12,123 bases of DNA from Erysipelotrichia bacterium (GTDB lineage: Bacteria; Bacillota_I; Bacilli_A; RFN20; CAG-826): positions 1 to 12,123 of the forward strand of contig JAAZFO010000039.1 of the NCBI GenBank assembly GCA_012511695.1. Reading direction: 5' to 3'. The notes below the pieces were generated by a model. It worked only from the letters and a program-made list of their open reading frames with translations, searched no databases and was not told where the DNA came from. Shown here in pieces: positions 5,294 through 12,123 of this stretch (position 1 is its first letter; every line of letters starts with the position of its first letter). A program made the position numbers and the translations under genes.

Positions 5294-7890
5294 TACTTTA
5301 ACAAAAAATCCTTTACCACTTGTAATTGAGCGATATCTTTACCAGCCCCAGAAGCTAAGTCTGCTTTACCACCACCAGAGCCCTTTAAAAGCGTCGCAAT
5401 TTCTTTAACTAATTTACCAGCGTGCATTCCCTTTTTAGTCGCTTTTTCACTCACCGCAACGACAATTGGATAACGGCCATTTTCTTCACCGATTAAAACG
5501 ATGAGATAATTATCTTTATTTTCTCTTAAGCCATAAATAATCTTCAGTAAGCCATCTCTATTTTGTTCTTTTAAATGTTTAACGAGTACTAAAAGACCAT
5601 CTTTTTTTACGAAGCTATTTTTTAAATCACCGCTCATCATTTGCGCAAGTTTTTGGTTAAGGTGGTCATTTTCTTTTTTATAAAGATCTTTTTCATTACT
5701 TAAGGCCTTAATTTTATTTGCCACATCGTTAATAGAACCAACCGCCAATAAATCACGGCTTTGGTTAAGGATGTTCTCTCTTTTTTTCAATAATTCATAT
5801 GCGCCGATTGAAGTCCGCGCCTGAATGCGCCTAACTCCAGCGGCAATACTTTCTTCAGATTCAATGACAAAAACACCGATATCGGCGGTATTGTTAACAT
5901 GGGTGCCTCCGCATAATTCTTTAGAGATATCAGCAAAAGCCACCACGCGAACTTCGTCGTCATATTTATCATCAAATAGAGCTTTGGCGCCGATTTCTTT
6001 TGCTTCTTCAATAGGTAAAACCACTGTTTTTTGTTTTAAGGATGCAGCGATATAATAATTAACTTTTCTTTCCACTTCCGCAATTTGTTCGCTAGACATC
6101 CTAGCGGGATGGTTAAAGTCAAAGTGTGAGTAGTGTTCATTAACATAACTCCCTTGTTGTGTGATGTGTTCGCCCAACACTTCAATGAGCGCTGCATGGA
6201 GTAAGTGAACGGAAGAATGGTTTCTTTTAATTAACGCATGCCGATATTCGTCGACCTTAGCCACTACTTGATCGCCAACCTTCACTGCGCCATACATCAC
6301 TTTTACATAGTGTAAGTGTTGCTGATTTGGCATTTTGATGACATTGACGACTTTTGCAGACAAATGGTCATTTTCTAAAATTCCTGAGTCCGCCACTTGC
6401 CCACCGCTTTCTGCATAGAAATTAGTGACATCAAGTAAGACCTCTCCCTCATCATCGACACTCTGAACTTTTTGACCATCTTTAAAAAGGGCAATCACGG
6501 TGGCTTTCGTCGGCCCACTCATATAATTAAACATAGAAGATAAAGTGCAATTCATTAAGTCAATCGCTTGAAGAGACATCGATTGCGAATTGCCTCTAGC
6601 AGCTCTTGCTCTTTGTCTTTGCGCTTCCATTAATTGTTCAAAAACGGTGAGATCGATATTAATTCCTTGTTCATGACAAATTTCCGCTGTCAACTCTTTA
6701 GGAAAACCAAAAGTGTCATATAACTTAAAAACATCAGCGCCACTGAGGGTCTGATTTTCGGCGATTAATTTCATTAATAAGTTTTCACCATTTTTAAGAG
6801 TTTTAATAAATCTCTCTTCTTCGTTTTTGACCATTTTAGCGATCTGGGTTTGGTGATCAAATAAATATGGATAATAGTCTTCCATATTCTTAACAATGAG
6901 AGGAATTACTGTAAAAAGATATGGTTTTTCAATGCCTAAAACTTTACAAAAGCGGACCGCTCTTCTTAATAATCTTCTTAAAACATAACCGCGACCTTCA
7001 TTAGAAAAGGATTCGCCATCAGCTAAAGCAAAGGTGATAGCTCTTAAGTGGTCAGCAATGACCCGAAAGGCCAATTGGTGGTCCTCATATTTTCGACCAC
7101 TAAATCTTTCCACTTCTTCAATAATTGGATAAAATAAATCGGTTTCAAAGTTTGTGTTAGTCCTTTGCAAAATACAAGCAATTCGTTCTAAACCAGCACC
7201 AGTGTCAATATTTTTACTCGGTAATTCTTTATAGTCTTCACGTTTAATGCCTGGCGCAGCACAAAACTGTGAAAAGACGATATTCCAAATTTCAATATAG
7301 CGGTCATTTTCTATATCTTTCACTAATAAGTCTATTCCGCGTTGCTCAGGATCGTATTTTTCACCGCGGTCAAAAAATATTTCAGTAGCAGGTCCGCACG
7401 GCCCTTCACCGATTTCCCAAAAATTATCATCTTTAGCAATGAGATGACTCTCACTAATCCCGGCCTTAAGCCAACTTTTTTTAGTGACCAAATCGTCTGG
7501 ATGGTAAGTGATATATAATTTTTCTTTTTCAAAGGCAAACCACCGCTTTTCGGTTAAAAGTTCAATGGCCCAAGTAATCGCTTCATCTCTAAAATAGTCA
7601 CCGATTGAAAAATTGCCAAGCATTTCAAAAAATGTATGGTGCCGAGCTGTTCTTCCGACATTTTCAATATCATTCGTGCGAATACATTTCTGGATATTGG
7701 CAAGACGGCGACAAGGTGGTATTTCACTGCCATCAAAATATTTCTTCAACGCGGAAACACCAGCATTGATCCACAATAACGTCGGGTCATTTTTTGGAAC
7801 TAAAGAAGCACCAGCGACGATATGATGGCCCTTACTGGCAAAAAAATCTAACCACATTTTACGAATGTCTTTGGCTTTCATGTAACGCAT
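5293..7890 (-). CDS. alaS: Alanyl-tRNA synthetase
   Basis: AlaRS attaches alanine to tRNA-Ala in the cytoplasm and edits mischarged Ser- and Gly-tRNA-Ala. The 865-residue protein is full length. The class II catalytic core occupies roughly 1-240 (LVPKNDPTLLWINAGV, ARHHTFFEMLGNFSIGDYF, TGAGLERI). The tRNA-recognition region follows. The editing domain keeps its metal ligands in HSSVH (H558, H562) and CGGTH (C660, H664). The C-terminal DHHA1-type domain ends with GSGGGKADLASGAGKD. I chose ATG 7890 because GGAGG lies 5 nt upstream; a TTG at 7902 would overlap that ribosome-binding site. An alanine-type T-box leader precedes the gene, and ruvX overlaps its stop by one base. Confidence 0.97.
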   Translation of the reverse strand: MRYMKAKDIRKMWLDFFASKGHHIVAGASLVPKNDPTLLWINAGVSALKKYFDGSEIPPCRRLANIQKCIRTNDIENVGRTARHHTFFEMLGNFSIGDYFRDEAITWAIELLTEKRWFAFEKEKLYITYHPDDLVTKKSWLKAGISESHLIAKDDNFWEIGEGPCGPATEIFFDRGEKYDPEQRGIDLLVKDIENDRYIEIWNIVFSQFCAAPGIKREDYKELPSKNIDTGAGLERIACILQRTNTNFETDLFYPIIEEVERFSGRKYEDHQLAFRVIADHLRAITFALADGESFSNEGRGYVLRRLLRRAVRFCKVLGIEKPYLFTVIPLIVKNMEDYYPYLFDHQTQIAKMVKNEEERFIKTLKNGENLLMKLIAENQTLSGADVFKLYDTFGFPKELTAEICHEQGINIDLTVFEQLMEAQRQRARAARGNSQSMSLQAIDLMNCTLSSMFNYMSGPTKATVIALFKDGQKVQSVDDEGEVLLDVTNFYAESGGQVADSGILENDHLSAKVVNVIKMPNQQHLHYVKVMYGAVKVGDQVVAKVDEYRHALIKRNHSSVHLLHAALIEVLGEHITQQGSYVNEHYSHFDFNHPARMSSEQIAEVERKVNYYIAASLKQKTVVLPIEEAKEIGAKALFDDKYDDEVRVVAFADISKELCGGTHVNNTADIGVFVIESEESIAAGVRRIQARTSIGAYELLKKRENILNQSRDLLAVGSINDVANKIKALSNEKDLYKKENDHLNQKLAQMMSGDLKNSFVKKDGLLVLVKHLKEQNRDGLLKIIYGLRENKDNYLIVLIGEENGRYPIVVAVSEKATKKGMHAGKLVKEIATLLKGSGGGKADLASGAGKDIAQLQVVKDFLLK

Positions 7891-7900
7891 AAGTTCCTCC

Positions 7901-7932
7901 AAAAATATAAAACGTCCCTTTGATAAGGAACG
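7901..7932 (-). terminator. T-box intrinsic terminator
   Basis: On the minus strand CGTTCCTT (7932-7925) and AAGGGACG (7920-7913) form an 8-bp stem with one G-U pair and an ATCA loop. TTTTATATTTTT (7912-7901) follows. The alaS GGAGG begins two bases later. The 5' arm of this stem would pair with the upstream T-box region in the alternative antiterminator form. Confidence 0.88.
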
Positions 7933-8114
7933 AATTTCTCCGCGGTACCATCTTTTTTCTTCTACACTGTAGAAGCACTTACTTCAAATCTCACGCGATT
8001 TAAACGTCGGCATTACCCGAAACTTGGGAAGTGGCGCTTCATGCCTTACCTATACCCTTTTCACCACTAGGTACTCGCTCTTAGGGTATCTCATGAATTG
8101 GTTTCTTGCTTATC
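7901..8114 (-). ncRNA. Alanine T-box riboswitch upstream of alaS
   Basis: T-box leaders bind a specific tRNA and let transcription continue when it is uncharged. The T-box signature TGGTACCGCGG is at 7950-7940. Stem I can be drawn from three helices: GAAAC/GTTTC (8105-8101 with 8023-8019), TTCATG/CATGAA (8097-8092 with 8043-8038) and ATACCC/GGGTAT (8089-8084 with 8057-8052). Conserved-looking distal elements are AAGAGCGAGTA (8082-8072) and GGTGAAA (8065-8059). The bases after the second helix read GCGCC, so either register, GCG or GCC, specifies alanine, agreeing with the downstream gene. Stem III is CTTCTAC/GTAGAAG in 7975-7959. A terminator ends the leader. The 5' boundary is inferred. Confidence 0.9.
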
Positions 8115-8120
8115 GAAAAT

Positions 8121-8129
8121 AATTTAACA
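8121..8129 (-). promoter_or_regulatory. Possible -10 for the T-box/alaS unit
   Basis: TGTTAAATT on the minus strand fits an extended -10 with a TAAATT hexamer (4/6). No good -35 is present at 16-18 bp. A start near 8114 would place Stem I about 9 nt into the transcript, a sensible arrangement. The evidence is weak and readthrough from mnmA may contribute. Confidence 0.3.
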
Positions 8130-8146
8130 CAAATTAAAGATAAAAA

Positions 8147-9265
8147 CTATAGTTTTTTACTGATTGAATCGATGACGCCACCACCGAGACAAAGTTCACC
8201 CTCATACAAAACTGCCGCTTGGCCAGGAGTAACGGCTTTCAGTGGGGTTATAAATGACAAAACTAATGTCTCTTCGCTAAGGGCCGTAATTTTCACCAAG
8301 CTGTCCTTTTGGCGATAGCGAAACTTTGCTTGATAAACTTTATTAAGTTTGGGCTTTTTGCTAATCCAATTAAGGTGAGTAACCGTGCAGCCAACACTAT
8401 ATAAATAGTCATTTTCATCGCCACTGGCGACATATAAAATATTACTTTCGAGGTCTTTATCAACAACGAACCACCCCTTGGCGATTTCTCCAGAAATGCC
8501 GCCAATACCGAGCCCTTTGCGTTGACCAATCGTATAAAACATGACGCCTTCATGTTCGCCGATAATCCGTTTAGTGGCGATATCGATGATTGACCCTTTA
8601 CGTACTGGAATATAGTTTTTTAAAAACTCTTTGAAATTTCTTTCGCCGATAAAACAAATACCGGTGCTATCTTTTTTATCCATGACACTCTTTAAACCAA
8701 GAGTGTGAGCAATGTCACGTACTTCACTTTTATCTATGTCCCCTAAAGGAAACAAACACCACGACAACTGCTCTTGACTAATTTGGCTAAGGAAATAAGT
8801 TTGATCTTTATTTTTGTCGTGACTCTTTAATAAATAAGCCACACCGTTTTCATCGACTCGTTTAGCGTAATGCCCCATGGCAATCGCATCAAAGCCTTGG
8901 TTTTTTGCGAAGTCTAAAAAAGGGCCAAATTTAACATATTTATTGCAAAAAATGTCCGGATTTGGTGTTTTACCCTTTTTATATTCACCGATTGCGTAAG
9001 TAAAAACATCGTCCCAATATTGTTTGCTATAATCGACTCTTAAAAGAGGAATTCCTAACTTTTCCGCCACTTTTTTAGCATCTTCATAATCTTTTTCTTG
9101 GGGACATTGATCGCTACTAAGCGTAGGGTTACCCAGGTAATCATTATTCACTAAGGCGTCCCAGTTACGCATGAAAGCACCGGTAACTTCATGGCCAGCT
9201 TTAAGTAATAAATAGGCCGAGACAGCACTATCAACTCCGCCAGATATTCCGAGTAAAATTTTCAT
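8147..9265 (-). CDS. mnmA: tRNA-specific 2-thiouridylase MnmA
   Basis: MnmA (TrmU) installs the 2-thio group on the wobble uridine of tRNA-Lys, -Glu and -Gln, using ATP and sulfur relayed from a cysteine desulfurase. The 372-residue length is typical. The ATP-binding PP-loop SGGVDS is at 8-13. The nucleophilic cysteine is C107 in TPNPDIFCNKYVKF, and the second catalytic cysteine is C204 in DSTGICFIGER. The IGQRKGLGIGG segment and C-terminal beta-barrel follow. Its ATG overlaps the dtd stop by one base (TAATG). The nearest GAGG is about 13 nt upstream, so coupling to dtd is likely. mnmA also lies near alaS in Bacillus, and here only the T-box leader separates the two. Confidence 0.97.
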   Translation of the reverse strand: MKILLGISGGVDSAVSAYLLLKAGHEVTGAFMRNWDALVNNDYLGNPTLSSDQCPQEKDYEDAKKVAEKLGIPLLRVDYSKQYWDDVFTYAIGEYKKGKTPNPDIFCNKYVKFGPFLDFAKNQGFDAIAMGHYAKRVDENGVAYLLKSHDKNKDQTYFLSQISQEQLSWCLFPLGDIDKSEVRDIAHTLGLKSVMDKKDSTGICFIGERNFKEFLKNYIPVRKGSIIDIATKRIIGEHEGVMFYTIGQRKGLGIGGISGEIAKGWFVVDKDLESNILYVASGDENDYLYSVGCTVTHLNWISKKPKLNKVYQAKFRYRQKDSLVKITALSEETLVLSFITPLKAVTPGQAAVLYEGELCLGGGVIDSISKKL

Positions 9266-9717
9266 TATTTAAATAGTTCCTCGCTATCTAAAATGACCGT
9301 AAATGGGCCTTCGTTAGTACTATTAATTTTCATATCTGCGCCAAAAATACCGGTGGCAATGGGCCCAAATTTTTCAAGTAGTTTCGTATTAAAATATGCA
9401 TATAATGCTTCTGCTTGCGCTTGAGGCATCGCTTTAGTAAAAGATGGTCTGCGCCCTTTAGATAAGTCGGCATAAAGAGTAAATTGACTCACCGACATAA
9501 TCTGTCCCTTAACATCATGAATTGATAAATTAGTTAATCCTTTTTCATCCATAAAAACGCGTAACGCTAAAACCTTATCAATCATTTTGTCGATAATAGC
9601 TTGATTATCACTGTGGGTAAAACCTACTAATAAGCAAAAACCACGCTTGATTGAGGAGTGAATATGGCCGTCAATTATTACTGAGGCTTCACTCACCGTT
9701 GTTAAAACAATTTTCAT
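9265..9717 (-). CDS. dtd: D-aminoacyl-tRNA deacylase
   Basis: DTD removes D-amino acids, and glycine mischarged on tRNA-Ala, from tRNAs as a homodimer whose active site uses a cross-subunit Gly-cisPro motif. The 150-residue length is right. Family motifs present are SQFTLY (77-82), KGRRPSFTKAMP (87-98), TGIFGADMKI (122-131) and NEGPFT (135-140) with G137-P138. The N-terminus is odd: where most DTDs read Q-R-V before the SEASV segment, this one reads T6-T7-V8. Apart from that the protein looks intact. It overlaps pdp by 4 nt (ATGA) and mnmA by 1 nt, and sits in the middle of a three-gene coupled unit. Confidence 0.94.
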   Translation of the reverse strand: MKIVLTTVSEASVIIDGHIHSSIKRGFCLLVGFTHSDNQAIIDKMIDKVLALRVFMDEKGLTNLSIHDVKGQIMSVSQFTLYADLSKGRRPSFTKAMPQAQAEALYAYFNTKLLEKFGPIATGIFGADMKINSTNEGPFTVILDSEELFK

Positions 9718-11024
9718 AATCCAATAATCTCCAAAATAACTTGCGGCTTAGCCACGTAGTGAGCACTGATCACAAAGGCATTGGTGACTTGATCAACTAT
9801 CGGGCTAACTGCCAATAAATCTTTATTCGTGTGCACATAAGCAAGAACTTCATTTTGTTTAATTTTAGCGCCGACTTTTTTAGTTAGCACAATGCCAGCA
9901 GCCATATCGATACTATCTTCAATCGTCGTCCTTCCACCACCTAAACGCATCGCCGCTAGACCAATTTCTAAAGCGTTAACGCTTTTGATATAGCCAGCTT
10001 TGCCCGCCTTAATAGTTATAATATTTTTAGCGAGGGGAAATTTTTCTGGTTTTAAAATAAATGAAGGGTCTCCACCTTGAGCGATAACCATTTTGACAAA
10101 TAAGTTAAAAGCGGAGCCGTCGGCAATAACTTTTTCTAGTTTGGTCCGCCCTTGCTCTATTGAGGTAGCGAGTTTAGCTTGTAGTAAAATAATCGCTCCG
10201 CAAGTGTAACATAATTCCATTAAGTCTTCGGGACCTTTTCCTTGTAACGCATTAATCGCTTCTTTCACTTCTAAAGCATTGCCGATTGCTAAACCTAAAG
10301 GTTCAGCCATATGACTGATCACAGCGCGTGTATCACGGTTTAAACCTTGTCCGATTTTAACCATTAAGTTGGCTAAAGCTTTGGCTTGAACGATATCTTT
10401 CATAAAGGCCCCACTACCAACAGTGACATCGAGTAAAATTGTATCCGTGCCAGCCGCTAGTTTTTTTGACATGATACTCGCGGCAATTAAAGGGATAGAT
10501 TCCACTGTCCCTGTCACATCTCTCAGCGCATACATCTTTTTATCAGCAGGGACAAGCGCCTCCGTTTGTCCAGCTAAAACGATACCGATATCATTAACTT
10601 GTTTAATAAACTGCTCACCACTGATGTGAACATCAAAAGATGGGATAGCTTCTAATTTATCTAAAGTACCACCCGTATGACCAAGACCACGACCACTTAA
10701 TTTGGCAAAAGTCGCCCCGCACGCCACCACCATTGGTCCTAAAACCAAGGAAGTTTTATCACCGACACCACCGGTCGAATGCTTGTCGACTTTGATACCT
10801 TTTAAACGACTCAAATCTAAGGTTTGGCCGGAATGTTCCATGCAGGCGGTTAAATGAGTTACTTCTTTTTCATCCATTCCTTGAAAAACAATCGCCATAC
10901 ACATCGCACTCGTTTGATAATCAGGGATTTCACCTTTGGTATAACCATTAATCCAAAAAGCGATTTCTTCTTTACTTAAAGTTTTACCCTCACGTTTTTT
11001 AATAATTAAATCGACCATCCGCAT
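9714..11024 (-). CDS. pdp: Pyrimidine-nucleoside phosphorylase
   Basis: This enzyme phosphorolyses uridine, deoxyuridine and thymidine to the base and (deoxy)ribose 1-phosphate for pyrimidine salvage. The 436-residue product carries the thymidine/pyrimidine phosphorylase signature KVDKHSTGGVGDK (78-90) and SGRGLGHTGGTLDKLE. With ATG 11024 as start, K81, S83, K108, S110 and T120 (phosphate side) and R168, S183 and K187 (base side) fall at the positions I recall for Bacillus PyNP. ATG 11024 also lies 7 nt after GAGG, against 4 nt for an adjacent ATG at 11027. The short spacing and overall fit to Bacillus Pdp favour the broad-specificity enzyme over strict thymidine phosphorylase (DeoA). It is the first gene of the pdp-dtd-mnmA unit. 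Confidence 0.94.
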   Translation of the reverse strand: MRMVDLIIKKREGKTLSKEEIAFWINGYTKGEIPDYQTSAMCMAIVFQGMDEKEVTHLTACMEHSGQTLDLSRLKGIKVDKHSTGGVGDKTSLVLGPMVVACGATFAKLSGRGLGHTGGTLDKLEAIPSFDVHISGEQFIKQVNDIGIVLAGQTEALVPADKKMYALRDVTGTVESIPLIAASIMSKKLAAGTDTILLDVTVGSGAFMKDIVQAKALANLMVKIGQGLNRDTRAVISHMAEPLGLAIGNALEVKEAINALQGKGPEDLMELCYTCGAIILLQAKLATSIEQGRTKLEKVIADGSAFNLFVKMVIAQGGDPSFILKPEKFPLAKNIITIKAGKAGYIKSVNALEIGLAAMRLGGGRTTIEDSIDMAAGIVLTKKVGAKIKQNEVLAYVHTNKDLLAVSPIVDQVTNAFVISAHYVAKPQVILEIIGL

Positions 11025-11041
11025 CATAAGTCCTCGCCCTC

Positions 11042-11050
11042 AATATAACA
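11042..11050 (-). promoter_or_regulatory. Candidate extended -10 promoter of pdp
   Basis: The minus strand reads TGTTATATT, an extended -10 whose hexamer matches the consensus at 5/6. No convincing -35 is visible. Transcription would start near 11035, only about 8-11 nt before the pdp start, with the GAGG at the very 5' end of the message. It lies back to back with the promoter of the divergent methyltransferase gene. Confidence 0.5.
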
Positions 11051-11051
11051 T

Positions 11052-11068
11052 AAAAAATATTATTTTTT
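11052..11068. repeat. 17-bp palindrome between divergent promoters
   Basis: AAAAAATA-T-TATTTTTT is a perfect inverted repeat. It is flanked by CAT on the left and a matching ATG on the right after two extra bases, so an imperfect version spans 11049-11073. It lies upstream of both -10 elements, where a shared operator could be. Poly-A/poly-T composition makes chance symmetry possible. Confidence 0.4.
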
Positions 11069-11079
11069 GTATGATTATG

Positions 11080-11088
11080 TGCTAAAAT
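11080..11088 (+). promoter_or_regulatory. Candidate extended -10 giving a leaderless mRNA
   Basis: TGCTAAAAT is an extended -10 whose TAAAAT hexamer (11083-11088) matches at 5/6. The spacing to the methyltransferase ATG at 11096 is 7 nt, so the predicted transcript start coincides with the start codon. No -35 of quality is seen at 16-18 bp, which is acceptable for an extended -10. Confidence 0.5.
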
Positions 11089-11095
11089 AACAGCG

Positions 11096-12123
11096 ATGGA
11101 TTTTATTACACATTTAAGAAAATATTTATCGAAAGAAGAGGTCAACAACCTTGAAGCGAGTTTAGCTCTTCCACGAACTCACGCTCTTTTGCTCAACACA
11201 AAAAAAATGGCTGTCAAAACTTTATTACGCTTATATCCTTTATTAACGCCACATCCCATCGTAAAAAATGGCTTTTATTACGATAAAAACATCTATGATT
11301 TAGGGCGGAGCATTTATCATGAACTAGGCTGCTTTTATTTACAAGAACCGAGCGCGATGGTCGTCAGTTATTTGCTCAACCCTCTACCTGATGAAACGGT
11401 CTTAGACTTATGTGCGGCTCCTGGTGGGAAAAGTGTGCAGGCCTCTTTTTTGATGCGCAACCAAGGAGCGATTATCGCTAATGACATATCGCGCAGCCGT
11501 TGTAGAGCTATTTTAGAAAATGTTGAACGTTTAGGGCTCGGTAATATTATTATCACTAATAATGATTTTGCCCTGATCGCCAATCGTTATTTAAATTACT
11601 TTGACAAAATCATTGTGGACGCTCCATGTTCAGGCAGTGGCATGTTTCGTAAGGACGAACGCCTAAAAGATGACTGGTCTTATCAAAAAGTCTTAAAATA
11701 CGCCGCTGTCCAAAAGGAATTGTTGGCTTTAGCTTTTTCAATGTTAAAACCAGGGGGCACATTAGTTTATGCGACTTGCTCTTTTTCCTATGAAGAAAAT
11801 GAAGAAGTCGTCGCTACTCTTTTAAATAATAGCGAGGCGGAATTTATCACACTTTGTCATCCCGCTTTTTATCAAGACCAAAACCTACCTCTAGGTGTCC
11901 ATCTTTTTCCGCATCGTTTTAAAGGTGAGGGCCACTATCTTTGCTTGATCAAGAAAAAAGGACTTGCTCGACACATAAAACGGACTACTAATCAAAGCCC
12001 TTTACCATTTAAAGTTGTTACTAATGGTTATACATTTTTTAGCCGCTATGGCGACTTTCTCTTTCTTCAAGATAAGGCCATTAAACTAAGAGGCTTAAAT
12101 ATCATTAGAAATGGCGTAAAAGT
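11096..12123 (+). CDS. rsmF: 16S rRNA (cytosine-C5) methyltransferase, RsmF group, 3' truncated
   Basis: This S-adenosylmethionine-dependent RNA m5C methyltransferase of the NOL1/NOP2/Sun family has 342 residues visible and runs off the window. Motif I is VLDLCAAPGGKS (102-113). The acidic ribose-binding residue is probably D130, and motif IV is DAPCSGSG with C178. Motif VI is ATCSFS with C228, the presumed nucleophile. GMFRKDE after motif IV is typical of RsmF/YebU rather than RsmB. After the catalytic domain, FPHRFKGEGHYLCLI leads into the C-terminal RNA-binding part. ATG 11096 is the only in-frame start upstream of the family homology: a TGA lies at 11072 and there is no ATG, GTG or TTG between. 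There is no Shine-Dalgarno, and a -10 element lies 7 nt upstream. The exact rRNA target is inferred. Confidence 0.9.
   Translation, partial: MDFITHLRKYLSKEEVNNLEASLALPRTHALLLNTKKMAVKTLLRLYPLLTPHPIVKNGFYYDKNIYDLGRSIYHELGCFYLQEPSAMVVSYLLNPLPDETVLDLCAAPGGKSVQASFLMRNQGAIIANDISRSRCRAILENVERLGLGNIIITNNDFALIANRYLNYFDKIIVDAPCSGSGMFRKDERLKDDWSYQKVLKYAAVQKELLALAFSMLKPGGTLVYATCSFSYEENEEVVATLLNNSEAEFITLCHPAFYQDQNLPLGVHLFPHRFKGEGHYLCLIKKKGLARHIKRTTNQSPLPFKVVTNGYTFFSRYGDFLFLQDKAIKLRGLNIIRNGVK

Noticed and set aside
5825..6055. Plus-strand open frame antisense to alaS
   Set aside because: It mirrors the conserved AlaRS editing region and has no initiation signals; the same holds for other antisense frames in alaS and pdp.
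8106..8318. Plus-strand open frame spanning the T-box start and the mnmA 3' end
   Set aside because: It opposes two well-supported elements and has no promoter or ribosome-binding site.
433..11024. Recoding of TGA as tryptophan, as in Mycoplasma
   Set aside because: All tryptophans in conserved positions use TGG, and TGA ends pdp and comEA at normal family lengths.
1..12123. CRISPR array, insertion sequence, tRNA or defence/toxin-antitoxin genes
   Set aside because: There are no direct-repeat series, terminal inverted repeats with transposase, cloverleaf sequences, or unrecognised gene pairs; every gene belongs to a known housekeeping or competence family.

Overview
The window is a compact AT-rich bacterial segment carrying housekeeping and competence genes. 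It suits a low-GC Bacillota lineage near the Bacilli/Mollicutes boundary. The neighbourhoods holA-comEC-comEA and alaS-ruvX-DUF1292 match Bacilli gene order, and alaS has a T-box leader. Tryptophan is read from TGG throughout, and pdp and comEA end in TGA at typical family lengths. The standard code is therefore used, unlike Mycoplasma or Spiroplasma. I cannot name the species.

Layout. At the left end rpsT (S20) lies on the plus strand behind its own candidate promoter. It converges on holA with only 3 bp between the stop codons. From about 11.0 kb down to 0.43 kb everything is on the minus strand. In transcription order this is pdp (pyrimidine-nucleoside phosphorylase), dtd (D-aminoacyl-tRNA deacylase), mnmA (tRNA U34 2-thiolase), an alanine T-box riboswitch, alaS, ruvX, a DUF1292 gene, a strong extended -10 promoter, greA, a terminator-like hairpin, then comEA, comEC and holA. 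Divergent from pdp at the right end is a 16S rRNA m5C methyltransferase of the RsmF group, cut by the window edge.

How the genes fit together. pdp-dtd-mnmA are joined by 4-nt and 1-nt overlaps and look like one translationally coupled unit. The T-box then makes alaS-ruvX-DUF1292 depend on uncharged tRNA-Ala. greA starts a new unit. comEA-comEC-holA are nearly contiguous and follow greA through a hairpin whose 3' arm is also the comEA ribosome-binding site. ComEA and ComEC are the DNA receptor and membrane channel of natural transformation. holA supplies the clamp-loader delta subunit. Two genes common in this order in Bacillus, comEB and ireB (yrzL), are absent.

I saw no mobile element, CRISPR array, tRNA, rRNA or unknown multi-gene system. 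The most interesting material is regulatory: the greA-comEA hairpin, the compact Ala T-box, a terminator inside the 3' end of holA, and -10 elements placed to give leaderless or nearly leaderless mRNAs.
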